Part shown: piece by piece, positions 35,941 to 45,035 of the stretch
How positions within the stretch are numbered: position 1 is the stretch's first letter
Layout: the number at the start of each line of letters is the position of its first letter
Source of the DNA: CAYYYG01 sp964490875
GTDB taxonomy: Bacteria > Patescibacteriota > Microgenomatia > UBA1406 > GWC2-37-13
NCBI GenBank assembly: GCA_964490875.1
Contig: CAZBEF010000001.1
Span: forward strand, 124,001 to 188,000
DNA: 64,000 nucleotides
Reading direction: 5' to 3'
Notes under the pieces: model-generated
The model's input: the letters and a program-made list of their open reading frames with translations, nothing else
The model's database searches: none
What the model was told of the DNA's origin: nothing
Made by a program: the position numbers and the translations under genes

Positions 35941-37461
35941 ATGAAAAAGTTTATGAAAGTTTTCAAAAACCTTAAACAAATAAATATTGCCCAAACATTT
36001 AACCTCGTCCATATGAAAAAGAACGTGGTGATTGCGTTGGCAATCGGTGTCTTTGCAGTTGCCAATCTTCTGATTTCTTCTGTTCCATTACGGTATGATC
36101 TTTCTTATGGAAAAGCTTACACATTATCTTCTTCTACAAAAAATATTCTGCGAAATTTGGATAATTTAGTCACTATAAAATTCTTTGTTTCATCGGATCT
36201 GCCTTCACGGTTACTGCCTTTGAAAACAGAGGTGAACGATATTTTAAACGAATATAACCGCGCCAATGCTGGAAAAATTTCTATAAAAATAGTTGATCCA
36301 AAAAAAGATGAAAAGGTGGCGGCGGAAGCAAAAGAGGCAGGAATTCCTGAGCTTCAATTTTCTCAGGTGGAACAGGATAAATATGCAATAACCACGGCAT
36401 TATTTGGTATCTCACTACAGTACAAAGATAAGAAAGAGGTTATTCCTCAGGCAACAAATCTTGAAAGTCTTGAGTACAACCTAACAGCAGCAATCTATAA
36501 AATGACACGGAAAGAGCTTCCGAAGATTGGGATAATGGGAGCCGATTCTACCAATCCTCAAGGTGATGGATTAAGTGTTATAAAAGGCATCGCATCAAAA
36601 CAGTTTGCCGTAGAATCGATACAAGTTTCAAGCTCATCGGCAACCCGTGACATTTCTCCTTCTTTCAAAACATTGATGGTTATGGATACGAATACAAAAC
36701 AGTACGATCAGCAAGAACAGAATGCTCTAAAGTCGTACCTTGCCAAAAACGGTAAAGCAATTTTTTTTGTAGATGGTATTACTGTAAGCGAACAACTTCA
36801 GACTGCTCCATCTGTCCATAATCTAACCACTTTCTTAGAAAGTTATGGTATTCAACTAAACAAAAATCTTGTTTTATCTGCGGCCGCAGAACGGATAAAT
36901 CTTGGCCAGGGGAATGTGAGCATCTCACTGCCGTATCCATTATGGCTGCGAACAAATGTATTTAACACCAAAACAACTTACTTTTCCAATATCGGAGCAC
37001 TTACTTTTCCGTGGTCATCCTCAATCTCTCTGCATCAAAAGCCGGGTATGGAACAGGATGAGCTGATTAAAACAACACCGCGCTCATGGATTCAGGAAAA
37101 AAAATATAGTCTGGATCCACAGAGTATTCCCCAGCCAAAAGAATCTGATCTTAAGGAGTTTGTTATCGGCGCGCAGGCTCGGCTTAAAAACGGCGGAACG
37201 ATTATTGTCATCCCATCATCACGATTTATCTATGATCGATACTTGTCACCGACTTCCAACAACGTAGGCTTTGTCCTTAATTTGCTGAATGATCTGGCTT
37301 CCGATGGAGTGCTGTCCGGTATCAGCCAGCGGTCGGTGAAGTTTTATCAGGTGCCGGACATGCCGGAAAATCAAAAGGATTTATTTAAGTATGGCAATAT
37401 TCTTCTTCTGCCTGCACTTCTTTCGGTATTTGGAGCGATTCATTTAATGAGAAGAAAATGA
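35941..37461 (+). CDS. GldG-like ABC-transporter auxiliary protein
   Basis: A 506-residue protein with an N-terminal membrane helix (about residues 26-50), a large external region and a C-terminal membrane helix before MRRK. DLSYGKAYTLSSSTKNIL followed by VTIKFFVSSDLPSR matches the GldG/ABC auxiliary domain. The external part should lie near the permease and may bind substrate or cell-wall components. Together with the two upstream genes it forms a complete Gld-type ABC cassette. No gliding genes are nearby. Confidence 0.88.
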   Translation: MKKFMKVFKNLKQINIAQTFNLVHMKKNVVIALAIGVFAVANLLISSVPLRYDLSYGKAYTLSSSTKNILRNLDNLVTIKFFVSSDLPSRLLPLKTEVNDILNEYNRANAGKISIKIVDPKKDEKVAAEAKEAGIPELQFSQVEQDKYAITTALFGISLQYKDKKEVIPQATNLESLEYNLTAAIYKMTRKELPKIGIMGADSTNPQGDGLSVIKGIASKQFAVESIQVSSSSATRDISPSFKTLMVMDTNTKQYDQQEQNALKSYLAKNGKAIFFVDGITVSEQLQTAPSVHNLTTFLESYGIQLNKNLVLSAAAERINLGQGNVSISLPYPLWLRTNVFNTKTTYFSNIGALTFPWSSSISLHQKPGMEQDELIKTTPRSWIQEKKYSLDPQSIPQPKESDLKEFVIGAQARLKNGGTIIVIPSSRFIYDRYLSPTSNNVGFVLNLLNDLASDGVLSGISQRSVKFYQVPDMPENQKDLFKYGNILLLPALLSVFGAIHLMRRK

Positions 37462-37470
37462 TCAATAGTA

Positions 37471-37476
37471 TATAAT
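37471..37476 (+). promoter_or_regulatory. -10 box of the leaderless gltX promoter
   Basis: A consensus TATAAT ends six bases (ACAGAT) before the ATG at 37483, so transcription should start on the A of the start codon. It overlaps the spacer after the GldG-like gene, giving gltX its own promoter. Confidence 0.65.
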
Positions 37477-37482
37477 ACAGAT

Positions 37483-38892
37483 ATGGTACGTACTCGTATT
37501 GCTCCTTCTCCAACAGGTTACCCGCATATCGGAACAATTTATCAGGCATTGTTTGATTTTGCATATGTCAAACGCTTCGGCGGCCAGTTTATTGTCCGCA
37601 TCGAAGACACTGATAGACAGCGCTTTGTCGCCGATGCCGAACAGAAAATTTTTGAAGCCATCGATTGGTTTGGGCTGACAGAAGATGAAAGCCCTCGAAA
37701 AAGTGGATCATACGGCCCTTATCGTCAATCCGAACGACTAGATATATATAAAAAGCATGTACTTGAACTTATTGAAAAAGGCCATGCCTACTATTGTTTT
37801 TGCAGTAAAGAGCGGCTTGATGAAGTCCGCAAACAAATGCAAGCCGAGGGCAAACTTCCGATGTACGACAAACACTGCAGAAATCTTTCAGTCGATGAAG
37901 TTAAACAGAAACTGGCAAGCAGCGAGCCGAGAGTTGTCCGGATGAAAGTTCCTGAGAATACAAAAATTATTACCCAAGATTTAATCCGCGGTGAAATCGT
38001 CTTTGATTCTAATACAGTAGACGATCAGGTAATCTTAAAATCTGATGGTTTTCCGACTTATCATCTAGCCGTTGTTGTAGATGATCATCTCATGGGTATC
38101 ACTCATATGGTTCGCGGGGAAGAATGGATTACCTCAAGTCCGAAACAATATCTGCTGTATGATTTCTTCGGCTGGGAGAAACCAGCATTCTTTCATTCAC
38201 CGCTTTTGCGGAATCCGGATAAAACAAAATTTTCTAAACGTCATGGTCATACCAGTGTCTCATGGTATCAGGAAAATGGATTTCTTCCTGAGGCAATCAT
38301 AAACTTCATGGCGCTTATGGGATGGAGCCACCCTGAGGCAAAGGAAGTTTTTTCATTGGAAGAATTTATCAAATTGTTTGATCTTAAGGATGTAAAGCCA
38401 GTTGGACCAGTATTCGATCTTAAGAAACTGGAATGGATGAATGGACAATACATAATGAAGTCCGATGTCCGAAGTCTAAAGTCCAGAGTCTTTGAATTTT
38501 ATAAAGGTCAACTTCCAGAAGACATAATAGAGAAAACCATCCCGCTCGTGCGCGAACGGATCAAAACTCTTGCTGAATATCTTCCTCTTTGCGAGTTTTT
38601 GTTCAAACGTCCGGAAACACACGAAGTCGATCTTTCTCCTCATAAAGATATACTGAAAAAAGTATCCGAATCATTATCAAACGTGGAAGAATGGAAAGCC
38701 GATAAAATAGGCGAAGCAATGCTTAAGACCGCACAGGAGCTGGGTGTTAAAAACAGTCTCTTTTTCATGGTTATCCGCGTCGCAATAACAGGGAAGAAAA
38801 TATCGCCTCCGCTGAACGAATCGATGGAAATATTAGGAAAAGAAGAATGCTTAGGCCGGTTAGAATCAGTTAAACCGGTTCAACCAGTTTAA
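37483..38892 (+). CDS. gltX: glutamyl-tRNA synthetase
   Basis: A 469-residue class I synthetase. HIGH motif PHIGT (residues 14-18), KMSKS variant KFSKRHG about residue 252, and CFCSKERLDEVRKQMQ for the GluRS connection region. It charges tRNA-Glu and, if the genome lacks GlnRS, perhaps also tRNA-Gln. At about residues 326-336 it has KSDVRSLKSRV, encoded by five 7-bp repeats as in trmD. The C-terminus SVKPVQPV is encoded by repeated AACCGGTT-type palindromes. The start is leaderless. Confidence 0.97.
   Translation: MVRTRIAPSPTGYPHIGTIYQALFDFAYVKRFGGQFIVRIEDTDRQRFVADAEQKIFEAIDWFGLTEDESPRKSGSYGPYRQSERLDIYKKHVLELIEKGHAYYCFCSKERLDEVRKQMQAEGKLPMYDKHCRNLSVDEVKQKLASSEPRVVRMKVPENTKIITQDLIRGEIVFDSNTVDDQVILKSDGFPTYHLAVVVDDHLMGITHMVRGEEWITSSPKQYLLYDFFGWEKPAFFHSPLLRNPDKTKFSKRHGHTSVSWYQENGFLPEAIINFMALMGWSHPEAKEVFSLEEFIKLFDLKDVKPVGPVFDLKKLEWMNGQYIMKSDVRSLKSRVFEFYKGQLPEDIIEKTIPLVRERIKTLAEYLPLCEFLFKRPETHEVDLSPHKDILKKVSESLSNVEEWKADKIGEAMLKTAQELGVKNSLFFMVIRVAITGKKISPPLNESMEILGKEECLGRLESVKPVQPV
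38458..38492 (+). repeat. heptamer tandem repeat inside gltX
   Basis: Five in-register 7-bp units: AAGTCCG, ATGTCCG, AAGTCTA, AAGTCCA, GAGTCTT. They encode KSDVRSLKSRV, in the same reading phase as the trmD copy (KSQVRSHKSEV). The site follows the conserved NGQYI segment, at the start of a variable region of GluRS. Confidence 0.75.
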
Positions 38893-38907
38893 CCGGTTAT
38901 ATACTAA

Positions 38908-39420
38908 TTACAACTTTCCCGTCATAACTTCGTCGGTTGGCTCGCCGATCACTTTTCCAAACATAAATTGATCAATTCCAAAATACGAACATTTCCGAAA
39001 ACCTTCTTCTGTCAATCCTATTTTTTTATAGAATTCACGCGCCTCAGATTGTGAAGCAACTTCAACTTTATGACACCCCAGCTCATGAGCCATATCCAAC
39101 CATTGTTGAATGAGGATAGTTCCAATTCCTTTTTTCTGATACCGTTTCTTAATTCCAAGCCACCGGCAGAAACTTACTCCGCCATACGGCTCATCAATAA
39201 CCATGAACCCAACCGGCTGATCATTTGCATACGCAAGTAGCACTGTTTTTATTGAATTCTGCAGCCAATAGATGAAGGAATTACGCGTGTACATTTTTTC
39301 GAGCATAAAACTTTGTACATTCTGAGAATAACCGGGGAATTGGGTAAGCAGAATCTCAGCAAATAATTTCCAGAATATATCTACATCACTTTCTGTAATG
39401 GATAAAACTTTAATTTTCAT
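38908..39420 (-). CDS. GNAT family N-acetyltransferase
   Basis: A 170-residue acetyltransferase. WLGIKKRYQKKGIGTILIQQW is the acetyl-CoA-binding motif A (usual RxxGxG/A), and VEVASQSEAREFYKKIGL is motif B. Substrate unknown. I start at ATG 39420 (MKIKVLS); the frame stays open further upstream but that would overlap the next GNAT gene. The stop of the upstream GNAT lies five bases before this start, so the two form an operon without Shine-Dalgarno site. Confidence 0.88.
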   Translation of the reverse strand: MKIKVLSITESDVDIFWKLFAEILLTQFPGYSQNVQSFMLEKMYTRNSFIYWLQNSIKTVLLAYANDQPVGFMVIDEPYGGVSFCRWLGIKKRYQKKGIGTILIQQWLDMAHELGCHKVEVASQSEAREFYKKIGLTEEGFRKCSYFGIDQFMFGKVIGEPTDEVMTGKL

Positions 39421-39425
39421 AAAAA

Positions 39426-39815
39426 TTACGGCCTCATAAAAAGTGCCCATTGACCGCCAAGGCATTTACTAAATCCCATTTTCTCAAAAAATGCATCTTT
39501 TTCTGTGATGGTAAGCACTTCATAAATCTGAAGTTCTTTTGCTTTTTCCATACAAGCTGCAACAAGCTGTTTTCCGATACCATTTTTTCGATAGTACAAA
39601 TCTACGACAAGTGATCTTATCTCGGCAAGTTTCTTGCTGTAAACTTCAAGGCTGCAGCAGCCGACTATTTTGTTATTTTCTTCCCAAACAAAAAAACTCC
39701 GGATAACTTTTCGCAGTTCGGTTTCACTTCGTGGCAGAACCTTATGTGATTTGGCCGCTTCATCGATAAGTTCTTTTATAGAGGGAATATCAGTTATCTT
39801 AGCTTTTCGTAGCAT
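39426..39815 (-). CDS. GNAT N-acetyltransferase, short ArgA-like type
   Basis: A 129-residue GNAT. VLPRSETELRKVIRSFFVWE and GCCSLEVYSKKLAEIRSL resemble the short N-acetylglutamate-synthase-like acetyltransferases, and YYRKNGIGKQLVAACM is the acetyl-CoA loop. No other arginine genes are near, so the ArgA link is only family resemblance. TATAAT lies nine bases upstream of the ATG. It is followed by a second GNAT gene. Confidence 0.85.
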   Translation of the reverse strand: MLRKAKITDIPSIKELIDEAAKSHKVLPRSETELRKVIRSFFVWEENNKIVGCCSLEVYSKKLAEIRSLVVDLYYRKNGIGKQLVAACMEKAKELQIYEVLTITEKDAFFEKMGFSKCLGGQWALFMRP

Positions 39816-39839
39816 AGATGAACAATTATATGATATTTA

Positions 39840-41906
39840 TCAGGAATGAGAAGGGATACTGAAAAAGAATGCTGATCCTTCGCCATCACGGCTGGTGAGC
39901 CACATTTTGCCCTTCAATCGTTTCACTATTTCTGAGGAGATGTACAATCCAAGCCCGAGGCCTGGATAGGTAATTCGGTTCGGATCGCTTACTCTGAAAA
40001 ATCGGTCAAACACTTTATTCTGCATCTCTTTGGCAATGCCAACACCAAAATCCTGTACACAGATCATACAGTTGGAATCTTCTTTAGAAATCCGGACAAT
40101 TATTTTATTGGAGCGGGGAGAATACTTAACTGCATTGGAAAGGAGATTGGTTAGCACCTGGGCAACCCGTTCGGGATCTGTTGTCACCTGATTGTTAATT
40201 TCTCCTTCAATTTTAATTATATGTCTATCCGTTGTAATTTGTATTTCTTCAACAGTCTGTTTTACGAGACTATTTAAATCAACGGACTGATATTGCAGCG
40301 TTAATTTCCCGGCTTCTATTTTGGTAACATCAAGCAGATCATGAATGAGGCCAGTCAGTTTATTAATTTGAGAATCTACTTTGGTAAGAAGGCTATATGA
40401 TTTTAAATCAGATGCTTTTTGAAATCGGTTTTGTAGAACCTGAATATATGCTTTAATACTGGTAACCGGCGTTTTGAGCTCATGGCTGGCCACACCTAAA
40501 AAGTCATCTTTCTGTTTTTCAAGGCGGTGCCGTTCTGTCATATCGGCAAAATAAATAGACAATCCCGACTGCGACGGATATACCCGAACACTGAGCCAGG
40601 CTTTAAATGGTTCATAATAATGTTCAAGTTCCAGTGGTACATTTTCGGCCATAGATCTTTTATATAATCTTCCAAAACGGTTCTGTTCCAGATCTGGTAG
40701 AACATCCCAAATGGTGCGGCCGAGTACCTGCTCAGGGAGACGGCGCATAGTGCGGGCAGCAGCTTTATTAATGTAGGTAAATCGCCAATGACGATCGAGT
40801 GCGATAAAACCATCGGTAATGCTATTTAAAATATTGGAAATTCTATGATTAGACTCCTGTAAAGCCTGCTCAGAATTTAAAATTACCAGCGCCGAACGCT
40901 CCGCAGATTCGCGCGCTCGAAGCTGAATCAGACTCAGAAGAAATAACAGTAAACTAATGGTTACACCGCCAATTAAAATAGTCGACAGTAGTTTTCTTTC
41001 AGATGCATGTTCAAGCGGCGGAAGACTTTCAAATGTCATAATCCATTTTTTATTAGCAATAGACAATGTGGTAGAAGTGGTAAATAACGGCGTATAGTTT
41101 GAAGTCTCGGACGAAGAGTACATAAGATTCTTATTCGAAATCGAATTATCATAAATATGAAATGCCACCTGGAGGTTTTTATTGTGAAACATACTATTTA
41201 GTAAATCGTTTATCCGAAATGAGCTATATATAAATCCATATATTTGATTTTCTTTGTCTGTAGTGGGTATATTTTTGGTTTTGTATACCGGGACAAACAT
41301 AAGAAAACCCGGCTGGGATTTACCTGCTGAATCCTGAATCAGAGTTATTTTGCCCGACATTGTAGGATTCCCAGTTTGTATTGCCAGATCCATTGCTTTC
41401 TTGCGTATTGCCTCAGAATACATATCGTATCCTATAGAGGTTATATTTTTTTTATCGGCGGGTTCTATATACCTGATAATAAAATATGATGGACGATCGC
41501 CTTGAGGATAAATACGGAATGAATTGTAGCCTTCAGCCACCATCTCATCAGTCAAACCAGGTATTTCATAGGGTTCTACCTTTTTTATAAACCCGAACCC
41601 TGCAACACCCGGATATTTTTTATGAAGCTCTAATCCGAGAGCATACGCCCGAAATTCATCCCGAGTAACATCATCGCTCGCATCAAATAATCCGCGGCCG
41701 CCTAAAAGTGCTGTAATATACGTGTTAAACTGACTCTCAATGGTTGAGGTCGTTATGTTTACTTCATTATCAAACCTAAATCTATCTTCAGACTCAGCCC
41801 GGTATGCAACGTATAACGTACAGATACAAGTGAGAAGTAGAGAGGTGATAAAAATTACGTATGGCGACCATTGTCTATGTGTTTGTATCGGGTTAGTAAT
41901 ATTCAT
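39840..41906 (-). CDS. sensor histidine kinase: CHASE-PAS-HisKA-HATPase
   Basis: A 688-residue membrane kinase. After TM1 (about 17-37) comes a CHASE sensor of ~260 residues (YALGLELHKKYPGVAGFGFI and RIYPQGDRPSYFIIRYIEP are typical), then TM2 about 310-330. The PAS domain has DRHWRFTYINKAA and FADMTERHRLE. HisKA His is residue 475 in ASHELKTPVTSIK. HATPase shows NLLSNAVKYSP and GLGLGLYI. CHASE domains bind small external ligands such as cytokinin-like or peptide compounds. The receiver gene is 15 bases upstream on the same strand. Confidence 0.93.
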   Translation of the reverse strand: MNITNPIQTHRQWSPYVIFITSLLLTCICTLYVAYRAESEDRFRFDNEVNITTSTIESQFNTYITALLGGRGLFDASDDVTRDEFRAYALGLELHKKYPGVAGFGFIKKVEPYEIPGLTDEMVAEGYNSFRIYPQGDRPSYFIIRYIEPADKKNITSIGYDMYSEAIRKKAMDLAIQTGNPTMSGKITLIQDSAGKSQPGFLMFVPVYKTKNIPTTDKENQIYGFIYSSFRINDLLNSMFHNKNLQVAFHIYDNSISNKNLMYSSSETSNYTPLFTTSTTLSIANKKWIMTFESLPPLEHASERKLLSTILIGGVTISLLLFLLSLIQLRARESAERSALVILNSEQALQESNHRISNILNSITDGFIALDRHWRFTYINKAAARTMRRLPEQVLGRTIWDVLPDLEQNRFGRLYKRSMAENVPLELEHYYEPFKAWLSVRVYPSQSGLSIYFADMTERHRLEKQKDDFLGVASHELKTPVTSIKAYIQVLQNRFQKASDLKSYSLLTKVDSQINKLTGLIHDLLDVTKIEAGKLTLQYQSVDLNSLVKQTVEEIQITTDRHIIKIEGEINNQVTTDPERVAQVLTNLLSNAVKYSPRSNKIIVRISKEDSNCMICVQDFGVGIAKEMQNKVFDRFFRVSDPNRITYPGLGLGLYISSEIVKRLKGKMWLTSRDGEGSAFFFSIPSHS

Positions 41907-41921
41907 ACGAATAGAAGAATA

Positions 41922-42278
41922 CTAACTCACGTATTTTTTTACTTTTTTAAGTAGCTCATCTATTTCAAATGGTTTAGTAATAAAGTCATCGGCTCCTGCT
42001 GTTTTGGCAATCTGTGAAGTGTCGCGGTTGGCGGATATCATTATAATAGGAATGTGTCGTGTTAATTTCTGTTTTTTTAAATATTTACAGATTGTCCGTC
42101 CGTCTTGTCCCGACATCCATATATCCAGAAGTATGAGATGGGGAAAGTTGTCTTCCATTTTTAGAACATCCTCCCCATTGAGAGTTGTTTCAACAGTATA
42201 ATCAGCGTCTTCCAAAATTAGTTGAATGGCGTCAACAATGGCAGCGTCATCATCGGCTACGAGAATTTTCTTCTTCAT
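41922..42278 (-). CDS. single-domain response regulator
   Basis: A 118-residue receiver. DDD near residues 9-11, phospho-acceptor Asp52 in LLDIWMSGQDGR, Ser in MISAN and KPF close to the end. No output domain. Gene order is receiver then CHASE kinase, 15 bases apart, so they form an operon. It closely resembles the receiver at 62773 (SGQDGR versus SGKDGR), suggesting duplicated modules. TATAAA lies five bases before the ATG. Confidence 0.93.
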   Translation of the reverse strand: MKKKILVADDDAAIVDAIQLILEDADYTVETTLNGEDVLKMEDNFPHLILLDIWMSGQDGRTICKYLKKQKLTRHIPIIMISANRDTSQIAKTAGADDFITKPFEIDELLKKVKKYVS

Positions 42279-42367
42279 GGGAGTTTATAAATATTCTATG
42301 ATCTGAATTTTGATCATTGTGAATTGTAGTATAAAAATATAAGAAATCTGTAAGAAAATGGAGAAAA

Positions 42368-42625
42368 TCAACAATTTGCAGATGTGTTGATCAATGCTTC
42401 TTTTTTTGCTTTCGGCCACTTTTTAATCTCTCGTTCACGTGCCATGGCTTGCTGAATAGTCGGAAATTCTTCGGTATAAACCAACTTCACCGGCTGTTTT
42501 GCCCGGGTATATTTTGCCGATCTACTGGTGCTGGAATTATGTTCTTTTAATCTGCGGTCAAGGTTATTTGTTATTCCACTATAGAGTGAATTATCCGAAC
42601 AGCGGAGCATATAAAAGTAATACAT
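42368..42625 (-). CDS. GIY-YIG nuclease-domain protein
   Basis: An 85-residue single GIY-YIG domain of the UPF0213/YhbQ type. YMLRCSDNSLYSGITNNLDRR holds the two motif halves (YML and YSG), with the catalytic Arg in the DRRLKEHN helix and Glu in AREREIKKW. Family members are structure-specific or non-specific nucleases of unknown role. TATAAT (complement 42632-42637) ends six bases before the ATG. Confidence 0.92.
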   Translation of the reverse strand: MYYFYMLRCSDNSLYSGITNNLDRRLKEHNSSTSRSAKYTRAKQPVKLVYTEEFPTIQQAMAREREIKKWPKAKKEALINTSANC

Positions 42626-42700
42626 GGGAAGATTATATCCTATATATAATTTATATCAATTTCTCATACATTTCTTAAATGAATAGCGTAGAGTACAGGT

Positions 42701-43057
42701 ATGAATAAACATATTGAATTTGCTTCATATCTTGCCAACAAGCTTGATAGTCAGTTTGGTGTAGGTAAGATACGATTTGGTTATGGATCGCTTATAAATA
42801 TTGTTCCTGGTATCGGCGATAGCATAGATGCGCTCTTGTCGTTTTATATTATTGGTGTTGCTATACATGTTGGTATACCTGCAATTATCATTCTCCAGAT
42901 GGTTTTTAATATAGTAATAAATTATCTTATTGGGCTGATACCAATTCTAGGCGATGCGTATTATATTATTCGGAAAGTCAATATAAAAAATGTAGAACTT
43001 CTAAAAAAACATGCGCCATCAATAGCTGCTGAGCAAGGAAAACTCATATCTTCGTGA
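42701..43057 (+). CDS. DUF4112 membrane protein
   Basis: A 118-residue protein with two or three hydrophobic helices. INIVPGIGDSIDALLSFYI and YLIGLIPILGDAYYIIRK match the DUF4112 pattern, with its two repeated PxxGD motifs. Function unknown. The -10 box TAGAGT (42689-42694) ends six bases before the ATG. Confidence 0.85.
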   Translation: MNKHIEFASYLANKLDSQFGVGKIRFGYGSLINIVPGIGDSIDALLSFYIIGVAIHVGIPAIIILQMVFNIVINYLIGLIPILGDAYYIIRKVNIKNVELLKKHAPSIAAEQGKLISS

Positions 43058-43137
43058 TTTTGTGTATTTACTTACGATCTGTTTTTTGGTAATCTATAAT
43101 TCCCTTTATAGCTCCCTTCATTCTTATTTGCAATGAT

Positions 43138-44325
43138 ATGTCCTATACAATAGAGATACTAAAAAATATATATGGCTTAGCGACCGCGTTCATTGTCTCC
43201 CTTTTACTTTTAATCGCCACATTCTCACATAGCCGGAATATTAATGGGATAGTGAAATATTTTAAAACTATTCGTTCGTTTCGAATTTATTTGATATCAG
43301 TAATAGTTTTTATTATTATCACCATTTCGCTTTGGTACACCGATATATATGTTACTGAACTTCCAGATCCTGTTATCGCTTATATATTATTTGTACTTAT
43401 TCTTAGTGTGGCATATGGATTTGGAATTGCATTATTTACCGGTCTTTTTTCTTTTCTACTGGTTGACTTTTATTTATTTGAACCACGGTATCATTTTTAT
43501 ACACGCCAAGAAGCAATGGCGATAGTTTCTTCATTGGTAGGATTTCTCCTGACTCTCATCATTGGCGCATTAATTCGTAATTATCAGCAGCGCCTTATAA
43601 AAAAAAATACAGACTTAAGACATTTGTTGAAAGCCCGCGACCGGTTTGCCGCCGTAACTGCACACGATTTAAAAAATCCCATCTCAACTATCAAACTTTA
43701 TACCCAGATGCTTAGCAAGCAGACAGCCCGAAAACATGCGGACAAACTCCTGTCAAAGTCTGCGGTAACCATAAATGAAGAAGCAGATAAACTATTGTCG
43801 ATGATCGATTTACTGCTGGATTTTTCTAAGCTTGAAAGTGGAAAACTAGTCCTTAAAAAAGATACATGTGATTTATTTCAGTTATGCAAGGAAAAAGTAG
43901 GTATTATGCAGTCACTTCATCCCACTCATATATATCAATTTAAATCCGATCTAAAAACAGCTATTGTCTATGCAGATAAACTCGCGATAGACAGGGTTAT
44001 CATCAATCTTCTCACAAACGCCACAAAATATTCAGCACATAAAACAACTATTCTTGTTGAATTGTATACCCATGCGGATTATTTTGTTATTTCTGTAAAA
44101 GATCAGGGTAAAGGAATTTCATTAAAGCATCAGAAACGATTATTTGAACCGTTTTATCAAACTTCAGAGACTAATAAAGGGTTAGGCCTTGGACTATACA
44201 TTGTTAAATCTATTATTGAACTTCACAAAGGAACCATACACGTAGACTCAGCGCCCAATCATGGCTCAACTTTTTACATTAGCCTTCCTGCGAACTCAGC
44301 CCCCCGAAAACGCCTCTTCAGCTGA
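43138..44325 (+). CDS. sensor histidine kinase with DUF4118-like membrane domain
   Basis: A 395-residue kinase. The first ~150 residues hold four or five membrane helices, with LSVAYGFGIALFTGLFSFLL and DFYLFEPRYHF similar to KdpD-type DUF4118; no large external sensor is visible. The phospho-acceptor is His176 in the variant H-box AHDLKNPISTIK. HATPase has NLLTNATKYS and GLGLGLYI. It begins a kinase-regulator-kinase set (43138-46069), 29 bases before the response regulator. Confidence 0.9.
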   Translation: MSYTIEILKNIYGLATAFIVSLLLLIATFSHSRNINGIVKYFKTIRSFRIYLISVIVFIIITISLWYTDIYVTELPDPVIAYILFVLILSVAYGFGIALFTGLFSFLLVDFYLFEPRYHFYTRQEAMAIVSSLVGFLLTLIIGALIRNYQQRLIKKNTDLRHLLKARDRFAAVTAHDLKNPISTIKLYTQMLSKQTARKHADKLLSKSAVTINEEADKLLSMIDLLLDFSKLESGKLVLKKDTCDLFQLCKEKVGIMQSLHPTHIYQFKSDLKTAIVYADKLAIDRVIINLLTNATKYSAHKTTILVELYTHADYFVISVKDQGKGISLKHQKRLFEPFYQTSETNKGLGLGLYIVKSIIELHKGTIHVDSAPNHGSTFYISLPANSAPRKRLFS

Positions 44326-44354
44326 TTTTCAGTTTGTGGAATATAATTAATAGC

Positions 44355-45035
44355 ATGAGAATACTTGTTATTGAAGACGAACACAGGATCGCACAAGCAA
44401 TCAAAAAAGGACTGGAACAAGAACTGTATGCGGTCGATGTTGTCTATACCGGAACTGAAGGCTATGATATGGCTTCTACCGAAGAATACGATCTAATTAT
44501 CCTCGACCGCCTTCTTCCGGAAATGGACGGAGTAGAAATCTGTACCCGGCTTCGCAAAGATCAGAAGCATGTCCCGATTATAATGCTCACTGCAAAAGGC
44601 CAGATTCATGATAAAGTAGAAGGTTTAAACTCCGGCGCCGACGATTACATGACAAAACCGTTTGCATTTGTAGAGCTTATTGCACGGGTGAAAGCATTAA
44701 CGCGAAGGAAGAAAACCGAAGTGCGGGCTGTATTGTCTGTCAATGATTTAACTTTAGACACCACAACATATGAAGTAAAACGTGCCGGAAAACTAATCCA
44801 GCTTTCCAATAAAGAATTCTCGCTTCTTGAATATTTTATGCGCAATCCCAACATCGTTCTCACCAAAGATCAGATTATTGGCCATGTGTGGAACTATGAT
44901 GCGGATATTCTGCCGAATACGGTTGAAGTGTACATGAGAAATCTGCGCAATAAAATAGATCTTCCTTTCAAAAAATCGAAATCTTTGCTCAATACTGTTC
45001 GTGGATTTGGTTATAAAATAGGCTATACACAGTAA
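44355..45035 (+). CDS. OmpR/PhoB-family response regulator
   Basis: A 226-residue regulator. The receiver has IEDE, Asp51 in ILDRLLPEMDG, and KPFAF. The C-terminal winged helix has LSNKEFSLLEYFMRNPN and NTVEVYMRNLRNKID with RGFGYKIG. It should bind DNA and control transcription. I start at MRILVIEDE, because TATAAT (44342-44347) lies seven bases before this ATG. The next kinase gene starts within its stop (TAATG), so at least those two are one operon. Confidence 0.95.
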   Translation: MRILVIEDEHRIAQAIKKGLEQELYAVDVVYTGTEGYDMASTEEYDLIILDRLLPEMDGVEICTRLRKDQKHVPIIMLTAKGQIHDKVEGLNSGADDYMTKPFAFVELIARVKALTRRKKTEVRAVLSVNDLTLDTTTYEVKRAGKLIQLSNKEFSLLEYFMRNPNIVLTKDQIIGHVWNYDADILPNTVEVYMRNLRNKIDLPFKKSKSLLNTVRGFGYKIGYTQ